From Clostridium frigidicarnis (GTDB lineage Bacteria > Bacillota > Clostridia > Clostridiales > Clostridiaceae), in contig NZ_FOKI01000033.1 in assembly GCF_900111985.1 (NCBI RefSeq), positions 1-35,415 on the forward strand: a DNA stretch of 35,415 nt, written 5' to 3'. Below, piece after piece: positions 15,934 to 24,200 of this stretch (position 1 is its first letter; each line of letters opens with the position of its first letter). A program made the position numbers and the translations under genes. The notes under the pieces were generated by a model. The model was not told where the DNA came from, ran no database searches, and saw only the letters and a program-made list of their open reading frames with translations.

Positions 15934-17955
15934 GTGTTTAAAACAATAAGTGAATTGTCATTTAAGGATAAAGGAAAGTATGGTCAGAAGGCAAGTGCTT
16001 TGGGTGAACTAAAATCTAATGGATTTAAGGTTCCTGAGGGGTTTGCCATATCTAATGAAGTTTTTATGGAATACATGAGATATAATAAGATACCTTTTTC
16101 ACTTGAGGAATGTTTGGCTAGAAGTGAAGAGATGAGTGAGAAAATTATTAATGGAAAATTTCCCATAGGTATAGAAAATAAGGTGAAAGAATTAGTTAAT
16201 AATATCAATAAAAATAAATTAAATACAAAGTATGTGGTTAGGTCTTCTGCATCATGTGAAGATAATAAAGAACATAGTATGGCAGGAATGTTTAGTTCAT
16301 TTATAGACCTAAATTCATTTAAAGATATATTAAGATTTATAAAAAAATGTTATGCTTCAGCGTTTAATGATAAGGTAGTAGCATATGTTATTAATAATAA
16401 CTTAGATATTGAATCTTTAAAAATGGGAGTAGTGGTACAAGAGTTTATAATTGGAGAATATTCTGGTGTGAATTTTTCTGTTGACACAATTGATATGAAA
16501 GAGGATTATATGCATATCAATGTGGCTAAGGGTATTTGTGATGGTTTTGTTAGCGGGAAAACTGATTCAAACTTTTTTTCTATATATAAAAAAGATGGTT
16601 CAATAGTAGAAAGTAAGGTTCAAGATAATCATAAGACAATATCATTAGAAAATATTAAAAAATTGTATGAAATTACTTTGAATATAGAAAAATTTATGAA
16701 ACAGAAAGTAGATATTGAATGGACTATAAATAAAAATATAATTTACATTCTTCAGACAAGACCAATTACTACATTTAAAATAAGAGAATTTCCTATAAGT
16801 TGGTGTAAAACAGGTGATGATAATTACACATGGTATTGTGAAAATAATGAGCCATTATTTCCACTAATGAACGAGATTAGCAAAAGGGAAGTACAGGCAT
16901 TAAATAAGGATGCATATGATGTAGGGGATGAAAGTAGATACATGGATTTTATTATACAAAATGGGTATTCATATTATAGGAATATGGAAATGCTAAACAA
17001 TGAAGAGAGGCAGAAAAAATTTAGAGCTCAATTAAACCAAATAACTAAAGAAGAAAAGAATATTTTTCAAGATATTATTTTTCCAAGTCTATTTGAGATG
17101 GCTAATGAGCTTGATTCATATGTAGAGGAAGATAAATCTCAGGAAAGTGTAAGTGATTTTTTAGAAAAAAGCTTAAAATACATGGAGTTTACTTCAGAAA
17201 ATCATTTGAAATCTACATACGCATGTGAATATGTAAAAGAGTTTGAAATTTATTGCAAATATATTATTAAAGAATTAAGTCAGCAAGATTTTTATGACTT
17301 AGTATTTAATAAAAGTTTTTTAACTAAAGAAAGAGAGTATTACATGTTAATGGCTGAATTTATTAATTCAAATAATAAAATTAAAAGTTTATTTGAAAAA
17401 ACCAGGTATAATGAAATTATTTATGAACATTTAAAAACTATTCCAGATGCAGGTAAGTTTTTAAAAGTAATGAATGATTATATAAAAGACTATGGAACAA
17501 CACATCTTGAATGTGATATAATAAGTTCTTTCATAGAACCTACTATAATGGAGAAGCCAGCAAGAGTTTTAAAGTATATTAAAGGATTTATTGGAATTGA
17601 ACAAAAGGTATATTTTGATTCCATTAAAAAAAGTCAAGAAAATAAGGAAAGGGTTAAAACTTTATTTCTAAAGAAACTTGATAAAGCTAAAGGTGAAGAG
17701 TTTTTAATAAAATTAAAGTTAGCTGAAATATCATATCTATCAAGAGATAATCATCATTATTACTTTGAACGAAAATCAAATGCATATTTAAGCTTAGCTA
17801 TAACTGCTGCTTCAGAAATTTTGAAGAACAATAAAATAATTAATAAAAAAGAAGATATATATTTTTTAAAGTTTGACGAAATTAAGAAAGGTTTATTATA
17901 TAATTCAGATTTTATTTCTTTAGTTGAGGAAAGAAAAGCTGAATATGAAAATTAA
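15934..17955 (+). pseudogene. PEP/pyruvate-binding, rifampin-phosphotransferase-like enzyme, N-terminal part (broken by in-frame TAA)
   Basis: This part holds an N-terminal ATP-grasp domain (about residues 1-290; GQKASALGELKSNGFKVPEGF, VVRSSASCEDNKEHSMAGMF, VDIEWTI, LQTRPIT) followed by a large helical middle domain. The TAA at 17953-17955 interrupts a frame that continues uninterrupted to 18387. Reading through would give a protein of about 816 aa with domain order ATP-grasp, middle domain, swivelling His domain. That order matches rifampin phosphotransferase-like proteins rather than PEP synthase, which ends in a TIM barrel. The likely start is GTG at 15934, six bases after GGGGGAG; a GTG at 15910 lies inside the MITE. 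Without the His domain this part should not complete phosphotransfer. Confidence 0.8.
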
Positions 17956-18387
17956 AAGAAATTACTTCCACCTGAATATATAGGAAAAGAACCATTGAAA
18001 GCATGTAGAGCAGATAATGATGAATCGGATAATAAAAATGTTGATTTAGATAATTGTAATTTTGATGTGTTAAGAGGAATATCAGGTTTGAGAAAAAAGG
18101 TTAAGGGGAAAGTATGTATTGGCATGCCTGAATTAATTAAAGAAAATAGTATACTGGTAATACCTTATACACGGTGTGGTGATATTTTTCCTGTACTAGA
18201 TAAAGTAACAGGAGTAATAGTTGAACAAGGATCTCCTTTTGAACATTTAGGAATTATATTAAGAGAATTGAACATTCCATGTATTTATAATGTTAAGGAT
18301 GCATGCACTTTATTAAAGGATGGACATAAAGTAGAGCTTGATGGGATAAAGGGTGAAATTATTATTATAAAGCCATTGTTAGATTAG
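17956..18387 (+). pseudogene. Swivelling phosphohistidine domain, C-terminal part of the broken enzyme
   Basis: This segment is in the same frame as the upstream part and continues it directly after the TAA (KKLLPPEYIGKEP...). It contains the PEP-utilising mobile domain with the catalytic histidine in GSPFEHLGIILRELNIP and the closing VELDGIKGEIIII. A TTG at 17995 could give a 130-aa stand-alone protein, but no convincing ribosome binding site precedes it. I read it as the tail of one gene inactivated by a nonsense mutation. A sequencing error is an alternative. Confidence 0.78.
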
Positions 18388-18459
18388 GATACAGGATTAT
18401 ATTTTTAAACTAAAACTTATCATAATAAATAATATCTATAATTTTGTGTGATTAAAAAT

Positions 18460-18502
18460 AACTTTATACTATATTGTTAGAAAAATAATATGGTATAAAG
18501 TT
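18460..18502. terminator. Hairpin after the broken phosphotransferase-like gene
   Basis: AACTTTATACTATATT pairs with AATATGGTATAAAGTT (18487-18502, one mismatched or wobble pair). Only a short T stretch follows. It lies between convergent genes and may work in both directions. Confidence 0.5.
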
Positions 18503-18509
18503 TATCTTA

Positions 18510-18576
18510 GGCACATTCAAAAAAATAACAAGTCAGTATGCTAGTATATTTGACTTGTTATTTTCTTTCATGTGCC
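18510..18576. mobile_element. MITE-like element, short form (67 bp)
   Basis: A near-perfect palindrome of GGCACAT...AATAACAAGTC and its complement (22 of 25 positions) around a 17-base loop. It is flanked by TTA on both sides, a probable 3-bp target duplication. It shares both ends with the element at 15756-15914 but lacks the inner part. It ends 11 bp from the agrA stop, between convergent genes, where the hairpin could serve as a bidirectional terminator. Confidence 0.75.
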
Positions 18577-18587
18577 TTATTAAATAA

Positions 18588-19316
18588 TTATTCTATTAGT
18601 CCTTTTATTGCTCTAGTTGAAATTAGACATTCTTCTCCATTTATCATATAAGCAATTCTATTTTTTGTATCTATTTCTTTTATCTTATCTTTATTCACTA
18701 TAAATGATTTATGACATCTATAAAAGCTATTATTATCAAGCTTGTCCTCAACTTCTTTCATACGTGCATAAAATTCTACTTGCCTATCTATAGCATGTAT
18801 TATTATTTTATGTGTAGTTTTGGAAGTTTCAAAAAATAAAATTTTATTATATTCAATATTTATAAACTTATCATTAACTTTAATAGTAAAATTTTTTTGA
18901 ATATCTGTTACCTTTAGTGAGTATTTGCTATTGGCATTTAGAATACATTGATGTACTCTTTCTTTTATATTATTGTAGTTATCTTTTATAATATAATCCA
19001 TGGCTTCTACTTTATACATGAAAGTAAGATAACTCATTTCTGCATGGGTGGTTATAAATACAATAAAACCTCGAGGGTCATACTCACGTATTTTTTCTGC
19101 TAAATGTATACCATTTATATTAGATTTTAAATCTACATCTAAAAAATATAAACCTGATCCTGTATTATTCTTTAGATAGTCTATAACAGCATTAGGATTT
19201 TCTGTAGATAAGGCTATTGCCATATCAAAATTTTCAATGGTTATGATATTTTCAATTAGTTTGTTAAATCTCTCTCTTTGTTCATTGTTATCTTCACAAA
19301 TAAATACTTTTAGCAA
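18588..19316 (-). CDS. agrA: AgrA-like LytTR response regulator
   Basis: This 242-aa response regulator pairs with the AgrC-like kinase directly upstream. The receiver domain (1-125) has the acidic pair CEDN and the phospho-acceptor Asp60 in YFLDVDL. The LytTR DNA-binding domain (about 140-240) shows FFETSKTTHKI, FYRCHKSFIVN and the closing ISTRAIKGL. Translation starts at TTG with GGGGAG seven bases upstream, 17 bp after the kinase stop, so the two are co-transcribed. It would bind paired direct repeats, presumably upstream of agrB, though no clean LytTR repeats were found there. Confidence 0.9.
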   Translation of the reverse strand: MLKVFICEDNNEQRERFNKLIENIITIENFDMAIALSTENPNAVIDYLKNNTGSGLYFLDVDLKSNINGIHLAEKIREYDPRGFIVFITTHAEMSYLTFMYKVEAMDYIIKDNYNNIKERVHQCILNANSKYSLKVTDIQKNFTIKVNDKFINIEYNKILFFETSKTTHKIIIHAIDRQVEFYARMKEVEDKLDNNSFYRCHKSFIVNKDKIKEIDTKNRIAYMINGEECLISTRAIKGLIE

Positions 19317-19333
19317 TAGTATCTCCCCTTTTG

Positions 19334-20641
19334 TTATGTAAGTGATATTTCAATATTTTGAATGAATTCATCATCTTCTATAAATGTATCTAAGATAACA
19401 TTATTATGATTTTCAATGATTTTTTTCAAATTACTAAGACCTAATCCACGATTTTCTCCTTTGGTAGAAAACCCTTTTTGAAATATTTTATATATAGGAG
19501 GTAAATCCTCAGAATAACTATTTATTATGGAAATAAGAACTGAGTTATTCTTATTTATAAAAGCAATTTTAAGAGAGGGTTGTCTACAATTTAAAGCCGC
19601 TTCAATAGCATTATCAATTAAAATACCTAAGGATCTACATAAATCTATAATATCCATGTTTATTTTTTCTATAGGTTCCATAATATCAATAAATACATCA
19701 ATGCCTAATTCCTGAGCGCTTATAATCTTAGAAGACATTATACCTTTTACTTCCGGTAATTTTATATTTTTTAAAAGGCCTATTCTAAAGTTATTAGATT
19801 CAATTCCCTTACTTAAAGGCATAATATTATTATTGAAAAAAACTGAAAGTCCATCTATATCTTTACTTTCTATATATCCACCCATTGATGAAAGGATATT
19901 TATGTAATCATGCCTAAAAGTTCTCATATCCATATAAAGAGCCTCTAATTTTATTGTATATTCTTGTAAGCTTTCAAATTGACTTTGTCTATTTTTTATT
20001 TTTAATTCCTTAGTAATAATCATAACTAATATATACATTATTGACATTAAAAGCGTGAAATAAACGAAGAATAGTAACCCATTTAATTCTATAACTTCAT
20101 TAGAGAATCCGTTATCATTTCCTAAAATTATATTTGCATAAAATATAATAAGGGTTAATAAAAAACTCATAACGATTAAGAATCCAAACTTTATTTTAAA
20201 ATCTATGCTAAATATTTTTACTTTTCTATTTATTAGACGTCCTATTAACTTACTTATCATAAATATTATTAAGAAATCACTAACAACACTTACTGTATAC
20301 ATATAAGATCCTAGGTAACCTGGATCAGGATTTATTTTTAGAACATAGATTTTAATATAACTTAATATATAATCTCCAAGTACACTTATTAGAGTAGAAG
20401 CCAAGGGAACTATTATACTGATTATTACATTTCTATATTTTTTGTACAAAAAAATCATGGCAATAATATTTATTGGAATTATTGATAGAAATCGTAATTT
20501 AATATAAAATGGAAGCCCTATTAATTGAGTTAAAAGTATTACTGCCAATAGTTCTTTTTTATCAAATTTAAGGCAAATTAAATTTATTAATGATATGTAT
20601 ATAAATATAGTGGTGAGTAATGTACCAATAAAGTACTCCAT
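19334..20641 (-). CDS. agrC: AgrC-like GHKL sensor histidine kinase
   Basis: This 435-aa kinase has six or seven membrane helices in its first 210 residues, the peptide-sensing module of AgrC proteins, then a cytoplasmic kinase. The histidine box is TFRHDYINIL, the N box LGILIDNAIEAAL and the G box GENRGLGLSNLKKI. I chose ATG at 20641 because AGGAGG lies seven bases upstream; a TTG two codons earlier is less well placed. It follows agrBD on the same strand but is separated from it by a terminator, so it may have its own promoter or depend on readthrough. Confidence 0.9.
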   Translation of the reverse strand: MEYFIGTLLTTIFIYISLINLICLKFDKKELLAVILLTQLIGLPFYIKLRFLSIIPINIIAMIFLYKKYRNVIISIIVPLASTLISVLGDYILSYIKIYVLKINPDPGYLGSYMYTVSVVSDFLIIFMISKLIGRLINRKVKIFSIDFKIKFGFLIVMSFLLTLIIFYANIILGNDNGFSNEVIELNGLLFFVYFTLLMSIMYILVMIITKELKIKNRQSQFESLQEYTIKLEALYMDMRTFRHDYINILSSMGGYIESKDIDGLSVFFNNNIMPLSKGIESNNFRIGLLKNIKLPEVKGIMSSKIISAQELGIDVFIDIMEPIEKINMDIIDLCRSLGILIDNAIEAALNCRQPSLKIAFINKNNSVLISIINSYSEDLPPIYKIFQKGFSTKGENRGLGLSNLKKIIENHNNVILDTFIEDDEFIQNIEISLT

Positions 20642-20772
20642 ATACAATCCTCCTATACTATAACCTTATTTTTCTACATTATATCACATAATCTATCTGA
20701 TAAAAAAGCTTGTTTCAAGAGTTTGATTTTAGAATTATTACTTATTTGTAAATTTATAACTTAATAATTTTC

Positions 20773-20802
20773 AAAAAAATAAGGACTAATAAAGTCCTTA
20801 TT
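20773..20802 (-). terminator. Terminator between agrD and agrC
   Basis: On the minus strand, AATAAGGACT and AGTCCTTATT form a perfect 10-bp stem with a four-base loop followed by seven T. It lies just after the agrD stop and would end or attenuate the agrBD transcript. Confidence 0.88.
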
Positions 20803-20811
20803 AAATGGTTG

Positions 20812-20982
20812 CTATTTATCTATATTTTCTTTTAACATTTCAATTGGAACCTTAGGTTCATAAATTGCACCAATAAAACATTTTCCCATAGCTTTTTCAC
20901 TTAATTTTATTGAGGCCTCTCCTAAATTTACTGCTAATTTTTCACCTAGTTTGTTAAATAAGTTCTCTTTCATATTTTTCAT
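20812..20982 (-). CDS. agrD: AgrD-like autoinducing peptide precursor (56 aa)
   Basis: This short gene encodes a 56-residue precursor with the AgrD layout: a charged amphipathic N-terminal half (LFNKLGEKLAVNLGEASIKL), a core with one cysteine, KCFIGAIYEPKVP (Cys35), and a charged tail. The tail EPKVPIEML resembles the AgrB recognition segment seen in other AgrD proteins. AgrB would cut after the core and form a thiolactone on Cys35; by comparison with S. aureus the ring would be CFIGAI or CFIGAIY, but the cut site is not certain. GGGGGT precedes the ATG, and the gene overlaps the end of agrB by 29 bp, indicating translational coupling. A second ATG lies three codons in. Confidence 0.88.
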   Translation of the reverse strand: MKNMKENLFNKLGEKLAVNLGEASIKLSEKAMGKCFIGAIYEPKVPIEMLKENIDK

Positions 20983-21589
20983 AGTTTCGATACCCCCTGT
21001 TTAATATTTTATATGTTATTGGTAATATGGTTATCACTTCAAAAACTGTAGATAAAGTAATTAGGGTTTTTATTACATTATTAGGTACTATTAATGCTAG
21101 TACCATCCATACTATACCAGTTACAACAGAATCCTTTTTTAATTTATATCTTAACTTTTCCCCTAATAATGGATGGTATTCAGTATCTCCTGGAGCATAT
21201 TTATATAACAATATGTTTACTAGTGTAAATATACTAATAACAATATAATTATTAAAGTTTAAATAATAACTTAGGTGAGCGCCAAAGACAAACAATGTTA
21301 TACAAGTAAGAGTACATATTATACTACTTTTTGCATGGAGACCAAAGGCACTTCTTCTAACACTTGCAAAAACAAATGTCATAAGTAATGATTCCTTTAA
21401 TAGATTGAATTTTGTTGATATTAAAAATATTATAAAAAATTTAGAAATATTGATTAATAAAATTTCAAAACCTAATTTCATTTTTTTTAATTCTAAACCT
21501 TCCTTATTTAAATAACTGTTTATTTTTAATGTAATTATTTCTGACAATTTTTCCATTATACTTATTTCATTTTTTGACTTATTTTTCAT
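20954..21589 (-). CDS. agrB: AgrB-like peptide-processing membrane protease
   Basis: This 211-aa integral membrane cysteine protease processes and exports the AgrD peptide. The catalytic pair is His85 and Cys92 in RRSAFGLHAKSSIIC, seven residues apart as in S. aureus AgrB, and four to six membrane segments are visible. I prefer ATG at 21589, with AGGTGAT just upstream, over the GTG at 21598 inside that ribosome binding site. The gene is first in a minus-strand set agrB-agrD, followed by a terminator and agrC-agrA. The upstream 600 bp carry no gene and should hold the promoter. Confidence 0.92.
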   Translation of the reverse strand: MKNKSKNEISIMEKLSEIITLKINSYLNKEGLELKKMKLGFEILLINISKFFIIFLISTKFNLLKESLLMTFVFASVRRSAFGLHAKSSIICTLTCITLFVFGAHLSYYLNFNNYIVISIFTLVNILLYKYAPGDTEYHPLLGEKLRYKLKKDSVVTGIVWMVLALIVPNNVIKTLITLSTVFEVITILPITYKILNRGYRNYEKYERELI

Positions 21590-21598
21590 TTTTATCAC

Positions 21599-22212
21599 CT
21601 AAGTAAATTTTACCACTATTTATGTTATAAAATCTACAAAAAAATTAAATTTTATGAATTTAATTTCTATTTTGAGGTAATTTATTATGATTTATGCTGA
21701 AAATTAGTAATATATTGTAAAAAGTTAGAATTTATAATTAGGCAGCAATAAAATTCTATGAAAAATCATCTTAACTTTTAATAGAAAATAAATAAAAATA
21801 TATCAAATTATTTTATTTTATTTCACATAATATAATTTGATATATTTTAATATTGTAAATTTAAATAATTATTTGATAAATTTATAGTGTTAAAGAAAAA
21901 TTACAATGCCTATTGAAACATATACAAAATATTCAAATAAATGATATAATTATGCTGGAATATATTGCAATTTGAAATATTTACTCTATAAAGTTTTAAA
22001 TTATTCAAAATTATATGAAGTGATTCTTAGATTCACATAGAGGTCAATTGAAAATACTATATTACTTTATACAAAAGATTAAAAGAATTCATCTAAAGGA
22101 TTAGAAGTATTTTACTAAATTCATTTGTTTATTGAATTTAAGATAGGTTAACTATGTTCTAAGTTAAGAAATTAGTTGAATTAGAATGATTTATATTATA
22201 TAAGGAGAGGAA
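21599..22212. other. Gene-free AT-rich region between agrB and a GNAT gene
   Basis: About 610 bp, divergent promoter region of agrB (minus) and the GNAT gene (plus). No gene is seen in any frame. Its main feature is a perfect 17-bp inverted repeat at 21795-21848. Clear sigma-A boxes could not be singled out because of the very low GC content. Confidence 0.5.
21795..21848. repeat. Perfect 17-bp inverted repeat upstream of agrB
   Basis: AAAATATATCAAATTAT (21795-21811) is exactly complementary to 21832-21848, with a 20-base AT-rich loop. No G/C-rich stem or T tract makes it a classical terminator. Confidence 0.6.
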
Positions 22213-22752
22213 ATGATGATTTACTATAAAAATGATGAAATTAGTATAAGAGATATTTGTAAGGAAGATATTATAAATTTATTCTCTTGGTCTATAGATA
22301 AAGAATTAAATAAGTATGATCCCAAACCCATTCCTAGAAACTCAAAAGAATTAGTTCAAGAATGTCATAATTATTGCACAAGATTTGACGAAGAAGTAAT
22401 GAATGAAAATATAGAAGACAGAAAATATAAGTATTTTATTATAACCAACATTGAAGATGTTCCTATAGGATTTGTTAACTTTTTTAGCATAGATGAGTTA
22501 ATGAGGCAAGGAGAAATGGGGATTATGTTAGGGGATAAGAGGTATTGGAACAAAGGTATTGCTTTTATTGCTGTAAGAACTGCTATTAATTACATATTTG
22601 GTAATATGGATATAGATAGAATATATATAGAAACAGGAGAAAATAATATACCAGCATTAAAACTATTTAATAAACTTAGTTTTAGTAAGTGTGATGAATT
22701 TGTTGAAGAGGATGTTTTTAAGTTTATTGTGATGGAAAAATTAAGATGGTAG
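22213..22752 (+). CDS. GNAT family N-acetyltransferase
   Basis: This 179-aa protein is of the RimJ/RimL-like GNAT group. The N-terminal ISIRDICKEDI matches the usual first strand and helix; the acetyl-CoA-binding region is GDKRYWNKGIAFIAVRTAI, in which the Gly-rich loop is somewhat divergent (NKGIA). Motif B is seen in ENNIPALKLFNKLSF. GGAGAGG precedes the ATG pair at 22213/22216. The substrate is unknown. It is followed by a remnant of another acetyltransferase and then by a third, intact one. Confidence 0.85.
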   Translation: MMIYYKNDEISIRDICKEDIINLFSWSIDKELNKYDPKPIPRNSKELVQECHNYCTRFDEEVMNENIEDRKYKYFIITNIEDVPIGFVNFFSIDELMRQGEMGIMLGDKRYWNKGIAFIAVRTAINYIFGNMDIDRIYIETGENNIPALKLFNKLSFSKCDEFVEEDVFKFIVMEKLRW

Positions 22753-22773
22753 ATAAAATAAGAAGGCTTTAGT

Positions 22774-22920
22774 ATAAATGTAGTATTAGCAGATAAAAGT
22801 AAGTCAAATATTATTAAAAATATGTATCAATTATACTTGCATGATATATTAGAAATATATGGAATTTTGCCAAATAAATTTTCTTGGAATGGAGAGATGA
22901 AAAATGAGTATTATATTTAA
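22774..22920 (+). pseudogene. Truncated N-terminus of a GNAT acetyltransferase
   Basis: In one frame the sequence reads NVVLADKSKSNIIKNMYQLY followed by LHDILEIYGILPNKF, a characteristic N-terminus of a clostridial acetyltransferase. The start codon is ATA instead of ATG and the homology stops near 22880, where the frame runs into the leader of the next GNAT gene. The remainder of the gene is missing, so this is a remnant left by a deletion. Confidence 0.65.
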
Positions 22921-23341
22921 AGAAGTTGAAAAAAATAATTGGGAAGAATGCATTGACTTAAAGGTTAATGAAGAACAAAGAAATTTTGTATCTGCAAATT
23001 GGTATTCAATATTACAATCAAAATTTGAGGACAAGTTATATCCAACTTGTATTTATGATGATGAAACTATGATTGGATTTTTAATGTATGATTTTGAAAT
23101 GGAAACTGGTAGATGGGAGCTCTGCAGATTTATGATTGATAAGAAATATCAGCATAAAGGATATGGGAAAACAGCGCTTGTGGAAATATTAAAAGTGATA
23201 AAAAACAAACTGGGAAATATAAAGTTTTATTTAAGTGTTGATCCTGAAAATATTATCGCTAAAAATTTATATAAAAGTGTTGGATTTGAATCAACAGGGG
23301 AGATAATGTGGGATGAAGAAGTAATGGTTATACAATTATAA
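22904..23341 (+). CDS. GNAT family acetyltransferase, diamine/spermidine acetyltransferase-like
   Basis: This 145-aa acetyltransferase resembles the BltD/SpeG-like polyamine acetyltransferases: IFKEVEKNNWEECIDLKV at the N-terminus, WELCRFMIDKKYQHKGYGKT as the strand plus acetyl-CoA loop (about residues 66-85), and PENIIAKNLYKSVGFESTGE as motif B. GGAGAG eight bases upstream supports the ATG at 22904. The substrate is inferred only from this resemblance. The gene is followed by a terminator at 23395-23435. Confidence 0.85.
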   Translation: MSIIFKEVEKNNWEECIDLKVNEEQRNFVSANWYSILQSKFEDKLYPTCIYDDETMIGFLMYDFEMETGRWELCRFMIDKKYQHKGYGKTALVEILKVIKNKLGNIKFYLSVDPENIIAKNLYKSVGFESTGEIMWDEEVMVIQL

Positions 23342-23394
23342 TTTAATACTTATGAAATATTATATATTTATATAATATGAACCATTGAAAAATT

Positions 23395-23435
23395 AAAAAC
23401 TCTAACTTTAGAGATAATCTAGAATTAGAGTTTTT
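23395..23435 (+). terminator. Rho-independent terminator after the GNAT gene
   Basis: AAAAACTCTAA (23395-23405) pairs perfectly with TTAGAGTTTTT (23425-23435). It may also work for the remnant on the other strand. Confidence 0.85.
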
Positions 23436-23465
23436 AGTCTATAAAAATTTAATTTTTAAGATTAT

Positions 23466-23565
23466 TTAATCCACTGACCATTATTTCCAAGTTTGCATCC
23501 ATCAATAGTAGCATTACATGCAATTCCTTCATTAGAATACATGAAATATAAGTTAGTATATTGTT
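23466..23565 (-). pseudogene. C-terminal fragment of a cell-wall-binding-repeat protein
   Basis: The minus strand reads NLYFMYSNEGIACNATIDGC then KLGNNGQWIK and a stop. This closely matches the last unit of choline-binding or CW_binding_1 repeats (consensus-like WYYLNSNGAMATNTTIDGYK-LGSDGAWI). No upstream coding region remains, so only the end of a former surface protein or amidase is left. Confidence 0.55.
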
Positions 23566-23816
23566 GTAACAAACATATTTTTAGAGGTAATACCCGAGGG
23601 AAAAATCAGAACTTAGAGGGTCTTATATTTGTAAAGGTAAGTTTACATAATGGTTTCAGCAATAAAAAACTTAACAATAAATATATTATTTAGTAAAATA
23701 GTAATGTTAAGAGTCGTAATTTTTTAATATGTTTAAAAAATTTTCAAGGTAAAGATACAGCATGTTATAAGAACGTTTAACAATTAATATAAAAGAACAA
23801 CAAGGGGGACATAGTA

Positions 23817-24200
23817 ATGATTAAGTGGAAAGATGAGTATTCAGTGGGAGTAGAAAAAATAGATGAACAACACAAGCATTTATTTGAAATAGCAAATAAG
23901 GTTCATGAAGTTTTAAATAATGATTTTTACACTGATAAATATGATAAAATTGTGGAAATACTTAAAGAACTAGAAGATTATACAGTTTTTCATTTTAATG
24001 ATGAAGAAGAATATATGAAACAAATAGGATATAAAAAGTTTTTCACACATAAAATTGAACATGAAGAATTTGTCCAAAAAATCAAAAATGTAGATTTGGG
24101 AAAAATTGACTGTAACCAAGACAAATATTTGTTGGAAATTATGAATTTTATAGTTAATTGGTTAGTAAATCATATATTACAAAAAGATAAGCTTTATTAA
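23817..24200 (+). CDS. Bacteriohemerythrin
   Basis: This 127-aa single-domain hemerythrin binds O2 at a di-iron site, serving as an oxygen carrier or sensor in an anaerobe. The iron ligands are all present: His19 in DEQH, His59 and Glu63 in HFNDEE, His78 and His82 in HKIEH, and His119 with Asp124 in HILQKD. GGGGGA precedes the ATG. It stands alone; a long hairpin follows at 24301. Confidence 0.93.
   Translation: MIKWKDEYSVGVEKIDEQHKHLFEIANKVHEVLNNDFYTDKYDKIVEILKELEDYTVFHFNDEEEYMKQIGYKKFFTHKIEHEEFVQKIKNVDLGKIDCNQDKYLLEIMNFIVNWLVNHILQKDKLY

Larger units (their letters stand above)
23342..23816. other. Region between the GNAT and bacteriohemerythrin genes
   Basis: It holds the terminator at 23395-23435 and, on the minus strand, a remnant of a cell-wall-binding protein at 23466-23565. 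The rest has no credible gene; a 66-codon plus-strand frame overlapping the remnant is a shadow of it. Confidence 0.55.

Noticed and set aside
21960-22200. LytTR (AgrA) direct-repeat binding site upstream of agrB
   Set aside because: Single GTTAAG-like motifs occur (for example TAAGTTAAG), but no pair with the required spacing was found.
23493-23693. 66-codon plus-strand ORF starting MHPSIVAL
   Set aside because: It is antisense to the recognisable cell-wall-binding remnant, has no ribosome binding site and no family resemblance.
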